A program made the position numbers and the translations under genes. Below, one piece after another: positions 17,852-26,276 of a stretch of DNA of 32,440 nucleotides. The DNA comes from Pseudomonadota bacterium (GTDB taxonomy: Bacteria; Pseudomonadota; Gammaproteobacteria; Burkholderiales; Burkholderiaceae_C), in NCBI GenBank assembly GCA_963204815.1, contig CAUJHQ010000027.1, forward strand, positions 1 to 32,440. The letters are read 5' to 3'. A model generated the notes under the pieces. It saw only the letters and a list, made by a program, of their open reading frames with translations, ran no database searches and had not been told where the DNA came from. Each line of letters begins with the position of its first letter. Position 1 is the stretch's first letter.

Positions 17852-18891
17852 GCACCCGCGCGTCGCCGTCCATCGCGCTGTCGCCCGGCCAGCGCGCCTG
17901 GCAGCGCTTCCGCCGCAACCGCGTCGGCTTCGTCTCGTTCTGGGCGCTGCTCGCGCTGCTGGCGCTGAGCCTCGCGGCCGAGCTCGTCAGCAACGACCGC
18001 CCGCTCATCGCCGTCTACCAGGGGCAGTGGACCTTCCCGGTGCTGCACAACCCGCCCGAGCGCTTCTACGGCGGCGACTTCGACACCCCCACCGACTGGA
18101 AGGACCCGCTCATCGCCGAGCAGTTCGCCAAGCCCGGCAACTGGCGGCTGCACACGCTGAACCCGCACTCGGCCAACTCGGTGAACGCCTTCGCGACGCT
18201 GCCCAACCCGGCGCCGCCGAGCGCCGTGAACTGGCTGGGCACCGACGAGGCCGGGCGCGACATGCTGGCGCGGCTGCTCTACGGCTTCCGCGTCAGCCTG
18301 CTGTTCGGGCTGGCGCTCACCGCGGTGGGCATGGCGATCGGCCTCACGATGGGCGCGCTGCAGGGCTACTTCGGCGGCCGCGTCGACCTCGGGCTGCAGC
18401 GGCTGATCGAGATCTGGGCCTCGATCCCGGAGCTGTACCTGCTGATCATCTTCGCGTCGATCTTCTCGCCTTCGCTCTTGCTGCTGCTGGTGCTGCTGAG
18501 CCTGTTCGGCTGGATCGGCCTGTCGGACTACGTGCGCGCCGAGTTCCTGCGCAACCGCGGGCTCGAATTCGTGAAGGCGGCGCGCGCGCTCGGCCTGTCG
18601 AGCGGGCAGATCATCTGGCGCCACGTGCTGCCGAACTCGCTGACGCCGGTCATCACCTTCCTGCCGTTCCGCATGAGCGACGCCATCCTCGTGCTGGTGT
18701 CGCTCGACTTCCTGGGCCTGGGCGTGCCGCCGGGCACGCCGTCCCTGGGCGACCTGGTGCGCCAGGGCAAGAGCAACCTGGACGCGTGGTGGATCATCGT
18801 GCCGACCTTCGCGGCGCTGACGCTCACGCTGCTGCTGCTGACCTTCATCGGCGAAGCGCTGCGCGACGCCTTCGACACGCGCAAGTCATGA
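17848..18891 (+). CDS. yejE: Peptide/microcin C-type ABC importer permease YejE
   Basis: 347 residues from the ATG at 17848, overlapping the yejB stop. After the first helix (about 27-46) comes the large periplasmic loop characteristic of YejE (NDRPLIAVYQGQWTFPV, then ERFYGGDFDTPTDW and LNPHSANSVN), then the LGTDEAGRDMLARLLYG motif of DppC-type permeases and the membrane core with the coupling loop VKAARALGLSSGQIIWRHVLPNSL. It forms the second half of the transmembrane channel. The TGA overlaps the ATG of yejF. Confidence 0.93.
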   Translation: MSTRASPSIALSPGQRAWQRFRRNRVGFVSFWALLALLALSLAAELVSNDRPLIAVYQGQWTFPVLHNPPERFYGGDFDTPTDWKDPLIAEQFAKPGNWRLHTLNPHSANSVNAFATLPNPAPPSAVNWLGTDEAGRDMLARLLYGFRVSLLFGLALTAVGMAIGLTMGALQGYFGGRVDLGLQRLIEIWASIPELYLLIIFASIFSPSLLLLLVLLSLFGWIGLSDYVRAEFLRNRGLEFVKAARALGLSSGQIIWRHVLPNSLTPVITFLPFRMSDAILVLVSLDFLGLGVPPGTPSLGDLVRQGKSNLDAWWIIVPTFAALTLTLLLLTFIGEALRDAFDTRKS

Positions 18892-20480
18892 GCCAGACCC
18901 CGCTGCTGGAAATCGACCGTCTGTGCGTGCGCTTCGGCGCCAGCACGGTCGTCGACGACGTGTCGTTCTCGATCGCGCCGGGTGAAAAGTTCGCGCTCGT
19001 CGGCGAGTCGGGCTCGGGCAAGTCGATCACCGCGCTGTCGGTGCTGCGGCTGGTGGACAGCGCCACGACCACCGGCGCGATCCGCTTCGCCGGCGAGGAC
19101 CTCGTCGCGAAGAACGAGCGCCAGATGCAGGGGCTGCGCGGTTCGCGCATCGGCATGATCTTCCAGGAGCCGATGACGGCGCTGAACCCGCTGTACACGG
19201 TGGGCCGGCAGATCGGCGAGGTGCTCGAACTGCACCTGGCGCTGCGCCCGAACGCAGCCCGCGCACGCGCCATCGAGCTGCTGGCGCGCACCGGCATCCC
19301 CGAGCCGGAACGCCGCGTCGACGCCTACCCGCACCAGCTCTCGGGTGGCCAGCGCCAGCGCGCGATGATCGCGATGGCGCTCGCCTGCAAGCCCGAGCTG
19401 CTGATCTGCGACGAGCCGACCACCGCGCTCGACGTGACGGTGCAGGCGCAGATCCTGGCCCTGCTCGACGAGCTGCAGGCCGAGATGGGCATGGCGCTGC
19501 TCTTCATCACGCACGACCTGAACCTGGTGCGCCGCTTCACGCACCGCGTGGGCGTGATGGAGCGCGGCCGGCTCGTCGAGCAGGGCGACACCACGGCGGT
19601 GTTCGCCGACCCGCAGCACGCCTACACGAAGAAGCTGCTCGCCAGCCGGCCGCAGCGCGTGGTGCAGCCGGTGGCGGCGGACGCGCCGGCGCTGCTGGAC
19701 GCGCGCGGCGTCGGCGTCGCGTTCGCGGTGAAGGCCGGACTCTTCAAGCGCGCCAGCTTCCACGCCGTGCGCGACACCACGCTGGCGCTGCGGCGCGGCG
19801 AGACGCTGGGCATCGTCGGCGAATCGGGCTCCGGCAAGACGACGCTGGGCATGGCGCTGCTGGCGCTGCAGCCCATCGCCGGCGGCGAGGTGCGGCTGGA
19901 CGGCGAGCGCATCGACAGCGCCGACCGCGCCACGCTGCGCCGCATGCGGCGGCGGCTGCAGGTGGTGTTCCAGGACCCGTTCGCGTCGCTGTCGCCGCGG
20001 CTGACGGTCGGCCAGATCGTCGGCGAGGGCCTGGCGTTGCACCACCCCGAGCTGTCGCCGGCCGAGCGCGAGCAGCGCGTGCTGGCGATGCTCGACGAGG
20101 TGGGCCTGAGCGAACGCCACGGCGTCGCCCACGTGCTGCAGCGCTACCCGCACGAATTCAGCGGCGGCCAGCGCCAGCGCATCGCGATCGCGCGCGCCGT
20201 CGTGCTGCAGCCCGAGGTGCTGGTGCTCGACGAGCCGACCTCGGCGCTCGACGTGTCGGTGCAGCAGCAGGTGCTGCAGCTGCTGGGCGAGCTGCAGCGC
20301 CGCCGCGGCCTGAGCTACGTCTTCATCAGCCACGACCTGTCCGTGGTGCGCGCGATGTCGCACCGCGTGATGGTCATGAAGGGCGGCCAGGTGGTCGAGG
20401 AAGGCGAGGCCGAGGCCCTGTTCGCCGCGCCGCGCGAGGCCTACACGCGCGAGCTGCTGGCCGCGGCCCACCTGTCATAG
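18888..20480 (+). CDS. yejF: Peptide/microcin C-type ABC importer ATPase YejF (two nucleotide-binding domains)
   Basis: 530 residues with two complete ABC domains in one chain, as in YejF. Domain 1: Walker A GESGSGKS, signature LSGGQRQR, Walker [13 protein letters not shown]. Domain 2: Walker [10 protein letters not shown], signature FSGGQRQR, Walker [14 protein letters not shown]-loop FISHDLS. Both sites look catalytically intact. It energises YejBE. The start overlaps the yejE stop by ATGA, and the gene ends six bases from the convergent acetyltransferase gene. Confidence 0.94.
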   Translation: MSQTPLLEIDRLCVRFGASTVVDDVSFSIAPGEKFALVGESGSGKSITALSVLRLVDSATTTGAIRFAGEDLVAKNERQMQGLRGSRIGMIFQEPMTALNPLYTVGRQIGEVLELHLALRPNAARARAIELLARTGIPEPERRVDAYPHQLSGGQRQRAMIAMALACKPELLICDEPTTALDVTVQAQILALLDELQAEMGMALLFITHDLNLVRRFTHRVGVMERGRLVEQGDTTAVFADPQHAYTKKLLASRPQRVVQPVAADAPALLDARGVGVAFAVKAGLFKRASFHAVRDTTLALRRGETLGIVGESGSGKTTLGMALLALQPIAGGEVRLDGERIDSADRATLRRMRRRLQVVFQDPFASLSPRLTVGQIVGEGLALHHPELSPAEREQRVLAMLDEVGLSERHGVAHVLQRYPHEFSGGQRQRIAIARAVVLQPEVLVLDEPTSALDVSVQQQVLQLLGELQRRRGLSYVFISHDLSVVRAMSHRVMVMKGGQVVEEGEAEALFAAPREAYTRELLAAAHLS

Positions 20481-20485
20481 GCGGG

Positions 20486-21037
20486 TCACAGGCGGAAGGT
20501 CGCCAACCAGACGCCGGGCTCGTCGTCGCGCGGTGCGAGCTCCGCGCCCAGGCCCTCGAGCATGCGCAGCATCGGCGTGTTGTCGGCCAGCACGTCGCCG
20601 CTGAGCGTGGCCACGCCGTGGCGCGCGGCATGGCGCGCCAGCAGCCGCATCAGCCGGCGGCCCAGGCCGCGGCCCTGCCAGCCGTCGGCAACGGCGATCG
20701 CGAACTCGGCGCTCGCCGCGCCGTTCTTCACGTAGCGCGCGTCGGCCACGAGCAGCGGCTCGTCGTCGTCGCCCGGCTCGTGGACGACGAGCGCCACGTG
20801 CTCGCGCTGGTCGATGTGCACCAGCCGCTCCAGCGCTGACGGTGGCAGCCGCTGCAGGCCGACGTGGAAGCGCCGGTAGCGCGAGGTCGCCGACAGCGCC
20901 ATCACGAAGGCCTGCTCGGCGGCTTCGTCCTGCGGCAGCAGCGGGCGCGCGATGACGTGGCGGCCGTCGTCCAGCGTCAGCGCCTGGAACAGCGCCACCG
21001 GCACGCGGGCCGGCAAGGCGGTCGCGGGTGCGTTCAT
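20486..21037 (-). CDS. GNAT-family N-acetyltransferase
   Basis: 183 residues from the ATG at 21037. The GNAT fold is visible in AEFAIAVADGWQGRGLGRRLMRLL, where QGRGLG is the acetyl-CoA pyrophosphate-binding motif A, followed by ATLSGDVLADNTPMLRMLEGLG (motif B). The first 40 residues (ALTLDDGRHVIARPLLPQDEAAEQAFV) resemble the GNAT domain attached to acyl-CoA synthetases in Pat-type lysine acetyltransferases, but here it stands alone. The substrate is unknown. It converges on yejF. Confidence 0.88.
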   Translation of the reverse strand: MNAPATALPARVPVALFQALTLDDGRHVIARPLLPQDEAAEQAFVMALSATSRYRRFHVGLQRLPPSALERLVHIDQREHVALVVHEPGDDDEPLLVADARYVKNGAASAEFAIAVADGWQGRGLGRRLMRLLARHAARHGVATLSGDVLADNTPMLRMLEGLGAELAPRDDEPGVWLATFRL

Positions 21038-21074
21038 TGGACGACCCTCCGCGCTGCGCGCTCTGGTAAGAGCA

Positions 21075-21093
21075 CTTGGGAGCGGCCCGGCGC
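21075..21093 (-). repeat. Dispersed 19-bp repeat, copy a
   Basis: The reverse strand reads GCGCCGGGCCGCTCCCAAG, identical to 25027-25045 inside the NatA-like gene. It lies in the short gap between the DUF2917 and acetyltransferase genes. Two exact 19-bp copies 4 kb apart in unrelated contexts suggest a dispersed genomic repeat rather than shared coding. Confidence 0.65.
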
Positions 21094-21095
21094 GC

Positions 21096-21335
21096 TCATG
21101 CCGTCACCATCAGCTCGGCCTCGCCGTCGGCGCGCAGCGCGCAGGCGATGGCATGCGCGGCGGTGTCGGCCACGAACTCGTCGCCCGGCCCGAGCACGAT
21201 GTCGCGCCGGTCGTGGTCGAAGGTGATCCAGGTCTGGCCGGCCAGGCCGCGCAGGCGCGCCTGCGGCGGCAGGTCCAGGTGCGTGAACTGGCCCGGGCGC
21301 AGCGGCACGCGGGCGCGTGGTGTGTCGATGAGCAT
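21096..21335 (-). CDS. DUF2917 family protein
   Basis: 79 residues from the ATG at 21335 (MLIDTPRARVPL), chosen because an AAGGAA Shine-Dalgarno precedes it; the frame also has an ATG at 21359, which lacks one. The pattern (LRPGQFTHLDLPPQARLRGLAGQTWITFD, then DIVLGPGDEF) matches the small DUF2917 proteins, predicted cupin-like beta barrels common in Burkholderiales. No function is known to me. It is divergent from the LysR gene. Confidence 0.8.
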   Translation of the reverse strand: MLIDTPRARVPLRPGQFTHLDLPPQARLRGLAGQTWITFDHDRRDIVLGPGDEFVADTAAHAIACALRADGEAELMVTA

Positions 21336-21444
21336 CGCGTTTCCTTCATGAGGTGGCATGCGCTGGCGTCATGAAAAACCGATGGCGACGCAGGCCGGTG
21401 CTGGCCATAATCATCTTGTGCCGCCTCAGGTACAAGCGATCATT

Positions 21445-21463
21445 CGGAATCCTTCGCATTCCG
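21445..21463. promoter_or_regulatory. Inverted repeat upstream of the LysR gene, candidate operator
   Basis: CGGAAT and ATTCCG form perfect 6-bp arms separated by 7 bases, ending 8 bases before the LysR start codon in the divergent region. LysR regulators commonly bind such dyads near their own start. A CATAAT hexamer (21406-21411) lies in the same gap but lacks a good -35. Confidence 0.4.
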
Positions 21464-21470
21464 CCAGCGC

Positions 21471-22397
21471 ATGCGATCACCCGACCCGGCCCGACTGCCT
21501 CCACTCGACCTGCTGCTCGCCTTCGAGGCCGCGGCGCGCCACCTCTCGTTCACGCGCGCAGCGGCGGAACGCTTCGTCACGCAGTCGGCGATGAGCCGGC
21601 AGATCCGCACCCTGGAAGACGAGCTCGGCGTGCCGCTGTTCCAGCGCGGGCACCGCGCGCTCACGCTCACGGCCGACGGCCAGCGCCTGTTCGCCGCCTG
21701 CAGCGCCGTCATCGCGCAGCTGCGCAGCGTGGTCGCCGAGATCCGCGCGCCGGCGCGGCGCGAGGTGCTGTCGCTGACGACGACGCCGGGGCTGGCGTCG
21801 CTGTGGCTGATCCCGCGCCTGCCGCGCTTCACCCGGCAGCACCCGGGCGTCGACGTGCGGCTGGACGCCAGCTTCGAGCGCCGCGCGCTCGCCGCGGAGG
21901 GCTTCGACATCGCCATCCGCTACGGCCGCGTCGGCGCCAGCGACGGCGCGCCGCTGTTCGCCGAGACGATGCAGCCGGTGTGCAGCCCGGCGCTGCTGCA
22001 GGGCGGCCCGCCGCTCGCCGTGCCGGCCGACCTGGCGCTGCACACGCTGCTGCAGGTGGACATGTCGCGCGAGTCCGGCATGCCGCTGGAGTGGGCGCCG
22101 TGGCTGCAGGCCGTGGGCCTGCCCGAGCTGGTGCCCGAGCGCATGCTCACCTTCAGCGGCTACGGCGAGGCCATCGCGGCCGCGGTGGCGGGGCAGGGCG
22201 TTGCGCTCGGCCGCCGGCCGCTGATCGACGCGCTGATCGACGGCGGCCAGCTCGTCACCCCCTTTGCCGACCGCACGGCGTCGCCGCGCGGCTACCTGCT
22301 CGTCGTCGAGCCGGCGGCGCGCCTGCGGCCGGCGGTGCGCGCCCTCGAACGCTGGCTGCTCGACGAAGCGGCCGGCCTCCCGCCCCCATCCCCTTGA
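21471..22397 (+). CDS. LysR-type transcriptional regulator (GcvA-like)
   Basis: 308 residues from the ATG at 21471. The winged helix-turn-helix is at about 12-70 (LDLLLAFEAAARHLSFTRAA, VTQSAMSRQIRTLEDELGVPLFQR), with the wording typical of the GcvA/AmpR branch. The periplasmic-binding-like effector domain starts near residue 95 (EVLSLTTTPGLASLWLIPRL, VDVRLDASFERRALAAEGFDIAIRYG). Ligand and targets are unknown. The divergent DUF2917 gene and the downstream genes, which start 11 bases after its stop, are the natural candidate targets. Confidence 0.92.
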   Translation: MRSPDPARLPPLDLLLAFEAAARHLSFTRAAAERFVTQSAMSRQIRTLEDELGVPLFQRGHRALTLTADGQRLFAACSAVIAQLRSVVAEIRAPARREVLSLTTTPGLASLWLIPRLPRFTRQHPGVDVRLDASFERRALAAEGFDIAIRYGRVGASDGAPLFAETMQPVCSPALLQGGPPLAVPADLALHTLLQVDMSRESGMPLEWAPWLQAVGLPELVPERMLTFSGYGEAIAAAVAGQGVALGRRPLIDALIDGGQLVTPFADRTASPRGYLLVVEPAARLRPAVRALERWLLDEAAGLPPPSP

Positions 22398-22408
22398 AGG
22401 AGCCTGCC

Positions 22409-22774
22409 ATGCCCCGTGCCGTCCTCGAAGAAGCGCGTCTCCACCCGGCGATCCGCGACCGCGTCGCGAACCACCACGCCGACATCGTGCGCGAAGTGGA
22501 GGCGGCGGTGGCGCAGCACGCCGTCGTCGTCGTCGGCATGCGCCAGAACCCGTTCCCGAAGAAGGCGCGCAAGGCGCTGCACGCGGCCGGCGTGCCCTAC
22601 CACTACCTGGAGTACGGCAGCTACGTGGCCGAATGGCGGCGCCGCAACGCGCTGAAGATGTGGACCGGCTGGCCGACGCTGCCGATGGTGTTCGTCAAGG
22701 GCGTGCTGGTCGGCGGCGCCGACGACCTGGCGAAGCTGATCGCCAGCGGCGAGCTGAAGACGATGCTCGGTTGA
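22409..22774 (+). CDS. Glutaredoxin-like protein lacking the active-site cysteines
   Basis: 121 residues from the ATG at 22409, preceded by GAAGGAG. The sequence follows a monothiol glutaredoxin (VVVVGMRQNPFPKKARKALHAAG, then WPTLPMVFVKGVLVGGADDL, with the cis-Pro TxP loop and GG motif intact). However, the CPYC/CGFS site reads NPFP (47-50), and there is no cysteine anywhere in the protein. It therefore cannot do thiol-disulfide chemistry or ligate an Fe-S cluster by Cys; it may bind glutathione or act as a partner protein. It sits between the LysR gene and a secreted hydrolase gene in one direction. Confidence 0.85.
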   Translation: MPRAVLEEARLHPAIRDRVANHHADIVREVEAAVAQHAVVVVGMRQNPFPKKARKALHAAGVPYHYLEYGSYVAEWRRRNALKMWTGWPTLPMVFVKGVLVGGADDLAKLIASGELKTMLG

Positions 22775-22815
22775 GCGGCACCGCGCGGGTGCGGCCCGCC
22801 CCACAATCGCGGCCG

Positions 22816-24261
22816 ATGCGAAGCGCCCTGCTGACCCTGTTGCTGGCGGCGGCGCCGGCGTTCGCCGCCGAGGCGCCGCCGGGGCTGGCGGCGTGCCGGC
22901 TGGCCGGCGTCGAGCACGGCGCGTGGTGCGGCAGCGTGAAGCGCCCGCTCGACCCCACGCAGCCGGGCGGCACGGCCATCGACATCCACTTCGCCGTGCT
23001 GCCCGCGGTGGCGCGCAACAAGAAGCCGGACCCGATGTTCTTCTTCGCCGGCGGGCCGGGGCAGAGCGCCATCGCGCTGGCGCCGCAGGTGGCGCGGCTG
23101 CTGGCGCGCTTCTCGAACCGGCGCGACATCGTGCTCGTCGACCAGCGCGGCACCGGGCGCAGCGCGCCGCTGGTGTGCGAGGACGCCGCTGCGACGCGGC
23201 CGCTGCGCGAAGCGGTCGACCCGGCGCGCCAGGTCGACGAGCTCGCGGCCTGTCGACAGCGTCTCTCGGCGCTGCCGCACGGCGACCTGCGCCAGTACAC
23301 GACGGCCATTGCCGTGCAGGACGTCGACGCCGTGCGCGCCGTGCTGGGGGCCGAGCGGATCAACGCGGTCGGCGCGTCGTACGGCACGCGCGCGGTGCTG
23401 GAGTACCAGCGCCAGTTCCCGCAACGCGTGCGACGCGCCGTCATCGACGGCGTCGTGCCGCCGAACATGGGCATGCCGCAGAGCTTCGCCGTCGACGCGC
23501 AGGCCGCCTTCGACGCCGTGTTCGCCGCCTGTGCGGCCGAGGCCGCGTGCGCGCAGCGCCACCCCGCGCTGCGCGCGCGCTGGCGGGCGCTGCTGGACGG
23601 CCTGCCGCGCGAGGTGCGGGTGCGCCACCCCTTCACCGGCGCCGACGAGCGGCTGACGCTGACGCGCGAGGCCGTCGCCGGCCTGGTGCGGGGGCCGCTG
23701 TACGCGCCGGCGCTGGCCGCCGCGCTGCCGCAGGCCATCGACGACGCGGCGGCGGGCCGCTTCGAGGCGCTGTTCGCGCTGGGCTCGGCGCTCGGCGGGC
23801 CGCGCGGGCTGTCGATCGCGGCCGGCATGCACTTCTCCGTCGTCTGCACCGAGGACCCGCCGCGAACCGACGCGGTGCCGGCCGGCGCCGCCGGCGACTT
23901 CGGCGCACACCTCGCCGGGCTCTACCAGCGCATCTGTGCGGACTGGCCGCGCGGTCAGGTCGAGCCCGCCTTCTATCGCGTGCCGCCGGCGGCGGCGCCG
24001 GTGCTCGTGCTGTCCGGCGGACTCGACCCGGTCACGCCGCCGCGCCACGGCGCGCGCGTGGCGCAGGCGCTGGGCGCGAACGCGCGCCACGTCGTCGTCG
24101 CCAACGCCGGTCACGGCGTGATGGCGCTGGGCTGCCTGCGCGACGCGCTCTACCGCTTCGTCGACGCCGGCACGGCCGAGCAGGCGCTGGCGACCGACCT
24201 GCGCTGCGCCGACGGCGTGCCGCGCCCGCCCGCTTTCGTGCCCGTGGAGTCGCAGCCGTGA
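22816..24261 (+). CDS. Secreted alpha/beta hydrolase, TAP-like (tripeptidyl aminopeptidase type)
   Basis: 481 residues from the ATG at 22816. An N-terminal signal peptide (MRSALLTLLLAAAPAFAAEA) is followed by the alpha/beta-hydrolase fold: FFFAGGPGQSA (oxyanion region), VLVDQRGTGRS, nucleophile Ser188 in VGASYGTRA, Asp404 in LSGGLDPVTPP and His433 in NAGHGVM. Cysteine pairs in the lid and C-terminal region fit a periplasmic protein. Such enzymes remove short peptides or cleave proline-type bonds; the substrate is not known. Its TGA overlaps the GTG start of the NatA-like gene (GTGA). Confidence 0.9.
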   Translation: MRSALLTLLLAAAPAFAAEAPPGLAACRLAGVEHGAWCGSVKRPLDPTQPGGTAIDIHFAVLPAVARNKKPDPMFFFAGGPGQSAIALAPQVARLLARFSNRRDIVLVDQRGTGRSAPLVCEDAAATRPLREAVDPARQVDELAACRQRLSALPHGDLRQYTTAIAVQDVDAVRAVLGAERINAVGASYGTRAVLEYQRQFPQRVRRAVIDGVVPPNMGMPQSFAVDAQAAFDAVFAACAAEAACAQRHPALRARWRALLDGLPREVRVRHPFTGADERLTLTREAVAGLVRGPLYAPALAAALPQAIDDAAAGRFEALFALGSALGGPRGLSIAAGMHFSVVCTEDPPRTDAVPAGAAGDFGAHLAGLYQRICADWPRGQVEPAFYRVPPAAAPVLVLSGGLDPVTPPRHGARVAQALGANARHVVVANAGHGVMALGCLRDALYRFVDAGTAEQALATDLRCADGVPRPPAFVPVESQP

Positions 24262-25106
24262 TCGAGGTCCGGCAGCTCCACAAGCGCTTCGTGCAGGGCC
24301 GCGGCCGCAAGGCGCGCGAGGTGCACGCGGTGGCCGGCGTCGACTTCACGGCCGCCGACGGCTGCATCACCGGCCTGCTGGGCCCGAACGGCGCCGGCAA
24401 GACGACCACGCTGCGCATCGCCGCCGGCCTGCTGCGGCCGGACGGCGGCACGGTGTCGGTGGACGGTATCGACGTCGCGCTGCAACCGGCCGCCGCGCTG
24501 GCGCGCATGGGCGTGCTGAGCGACGCGCGCGGCCTCACGCCGCGGCTGACGGCGCGCGAGAACATCGTCTACTACGGCCGCCTGCACGGCATGGCGGCGG
24601 CGGCGGCGGACGCGCGCGCCGAGGCGCTGGCCGCGATGCTCGACATGGCACCGCTGCTGGACCGCCGCACCGCCGGCTTCAGCCAGGGCGAGCGCATGAA
24701 GACGGCGCTGGCGCGCGCCCTCGTGCACGACCCCGCGAACATCGTGCTCGACGAGCCGACCAACGGCCTGGACGTGCTGGCCACGCGCTCGCTGCGCGAC
24801 GCGCTGCGCCGCCTGCGCGACGACGCCGGCAAGTGCATCGTCTTCTCGACGCACATCATGCAGGAGGTGGAGCGGCTGTGCGACCACGTGGTGGTGGTCG
24901 CCCACGGGCGCACGGTGGCCGCCGGCAGCGTCGCCGAGCTGAAGGCGCGCAGCGGCCTGGCCGACTTCGAGGAGGCCTTCGTGCAGCTGGCGTTCGGCGA
25001 GGCAACGGACACGGGCTGCGGGCCGAGCGCCGGGCCGCTCCCAAGCCGGCCCGCGATCCCCCCGGGGGATCGGCCGACGGCCCCGTCGGGCGAGGGGTCG
25101 TCATGA
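24258..25106 (+). CDS. ABC transporter ATPase, NatA-like
   Basis: 282 residues from the GTG at 24258, which overlaps the preceding stop. Walker A GPNGAGKT is at 42-49, followed by the signature-like FSQGERMK (a degenerate LSGGQ), Walker B NIVLDEPTNGLD and the H-loop VFSTHIMQEVE. The domain order matches NatA, the ATPase of sodium or drug exporters. The last 40 or so residues (from GEATDTGCGPSAG) are Pro/Gly/Ser-rich and unlike the family; the DNA there contains a dispersed repeat and two palindromes. The stop overlaps the permease start (ATGA). Confidence 0.9.
   Translation: MIEVRQLHKRFVQGRGRKAREVHAVAGVDFTAADGCITGLLGPNGAGKTTTLRIAAGLLRPDGGTVSVDGIDVALQPAAALARMGVLSDARGLTPRLTARENIVYYGRLHGMAAAAADARAEALAAMLDMAPLLDRRTAGFSQGERMKTALARALVHDPANIVLDEPTNGLDVLATRSLRDALRRLRDDAGKCIVFSTHIMQEVERLCDHVVVVAHGRTVAAGSVAELKARSGLADFEEAFVQLAFGEATDTGCGPSAGPLPSRPAIPPGDRPTAPSGEGSS
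25027..25089 (+). repeat. Repeat and palindromes inside the 3' end of the NatA-like gene
   Basis: This stretch begins with the 19-mer GCGCCGGGCCGCTCCCAAG (25027-25045), also found inverted at 21075-21093. Next is the palindrome CGATCCCCC-C-GGGGGATCG (25054-25072), then CCGACGG-CC-CCGTCGG (25074-25089). It codes for the odd Pro/Gly-rich tail of the ATPase. It looks like an intergenic repeat captured in frame. Confidence 0.7.
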
Positions 25107-26266
25107 CCCGCGCCTGGACGGTCTTCCGCAAGGAGTGGACCGACGCGCTGCGCGACCGCCGCACGCTGCTGATGGTGCTGGCCAGCTCGGTGGCGATCGG
25201 CCCGCTGGTGCTGGTGCTGCTGTCCACGCTGGTGGCCGGCATGGAGCAGCGCGCGGAGGCGCGCGAGCTGGTGGCCGTCGGCCTGGAGCACTCGCCGACG
25301 CTGCGCAACTACCTCGAGCGCCAGACCTACACGCTGCGCGCCGCGCCGCCCGACCACGAGACCGCGTTGCGCGAAAGCCGCCTCGGCGACCCGGTGCTCG
25401 TCATCGGCCCCGGCTTCGAGGCCGCGCTGGCACGCGGCGAAGCGCCGGTGGTCGAGATCGTCAGCAGCGCCGCCAACCCGCGCGCGCAGGCCGGCGTCGG
25501 CCGCCTGCAACGCCTGCTGCAGGGCTTCAACACCGAGCAGGCGACGCTGCGGCTGGTGCTGCGTGGCGTGGCGCCGGCGCTGCTGGAGCCGGTCAAGGTG
25601 GAGGAGCGCGACCTCGCCGACCCCGCGACGCGCTCGGCGCAGCTGACGGCGCTGGTGCCGTTCTTCGTGCTGATGGCGATGGTCTACGGCGCGCTCAACG
25701 CGGCGCTCGACACGACCGCCGGCGAGCGCGAGCGCGGCTCGCTCGAGCCGCTGCTGATGAACCCGGTGTCGCGCTGGGCGCTGGTCGTCGGCAAGTGGGG
25801 CGCGGTGGCGGCGGTAGCCACGCTGATCGCCGCTCTCGGCGCCTTCAGCTTCCTGCCCGGGCAGTGGCTGCTGCAGAGCGAGACGCTGGCGGCGCTGTTC
25901 CGCTTCGGGCCCGGCGAGGCAGCGGCGTTCGTGCTGATCCTGCTGCCGCTGGCCGGCGCGCTGTCGGCGCTGCTGATGGCGATCGCCATCCGCTGCCGCA
26001 GCTTCAAGGAGGCGCAGGCGAACGCCACCGTCGTGGTGCTGGGCATGTCGCTGCTGCCGCTGGTCAGCATCTTCAACCAGGAAGGCGAGGCGCCCTGGCA
26101 CCGCTGGGTGCCCGCGTTGTCGCAGGTGGTGCTGATGGGCCGCGTGCTGAAAGGCGAGGCGATCACGGTCGCCCAGGCCCTGCCCGGCGTGCTGGTGGGC
26201 GTGGCGCTGGCCGCGCTGTGCCTGGCCTACGTGGCGCGCCGGCTCGGGCGCGCCGCGCTGGAGTAG
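25103..26266 (+). CDS. ABC-2 type permease, NatB-like
   Basis: 387 residues from the ATG at 25103. One N-terminal helix (about 22-45, LLMVLASSVAIGPLVLVLLSTLV) is followed by a large extracytoplasmic domain (about 50-175). A membrane block of five or six helices then runs from LTALVPFFVLMAMVYGALNAAL to the end. The motif ALDTTAGERERGSLEPLLMNPVSR is the NatB/ABC-2 signature loop that contacts the ATPase. With the preceding gene it forms an exporter; the substrate may be sodium, a drug or a peptide. It is the last gene of the LysR-to-NatB series. Confidence 0.92.
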   Translation: MTRAWTVFRKEWTDALRDRRTLLMVLASSVAIGPLVLVLLSTLVAGMEQRAEARELVAVGLEHSPTLRNYLERQTYTLRAAPPDHETALRESRLGDPVLVIGPGFEAALARGEAPVVEIVSSAANPRAQAGVGRLQRLLQGFNTEQATLRLVLRGVAPALLEPVKVEERDLADPATRSAQLTALVPFFVLMAMVYGALNAALDTTAGERERGSLEPLLMNPVSRWALVVGKWGAVAAVATLIAALGAFSFLPGQWLLQSETLAALFRFGPGEAAAFVLILLPLAGALSALLMAIAIRCRSFKEAQANATVVVLGMSLLPLVSIFNQEGEAPWHRWVPALSQVVLMGRVLKGEAITVAQALPGVLVGVALAALCLAYVARRLGRAALE

Positions 26267-26276
26267 GGCCGCGCGC

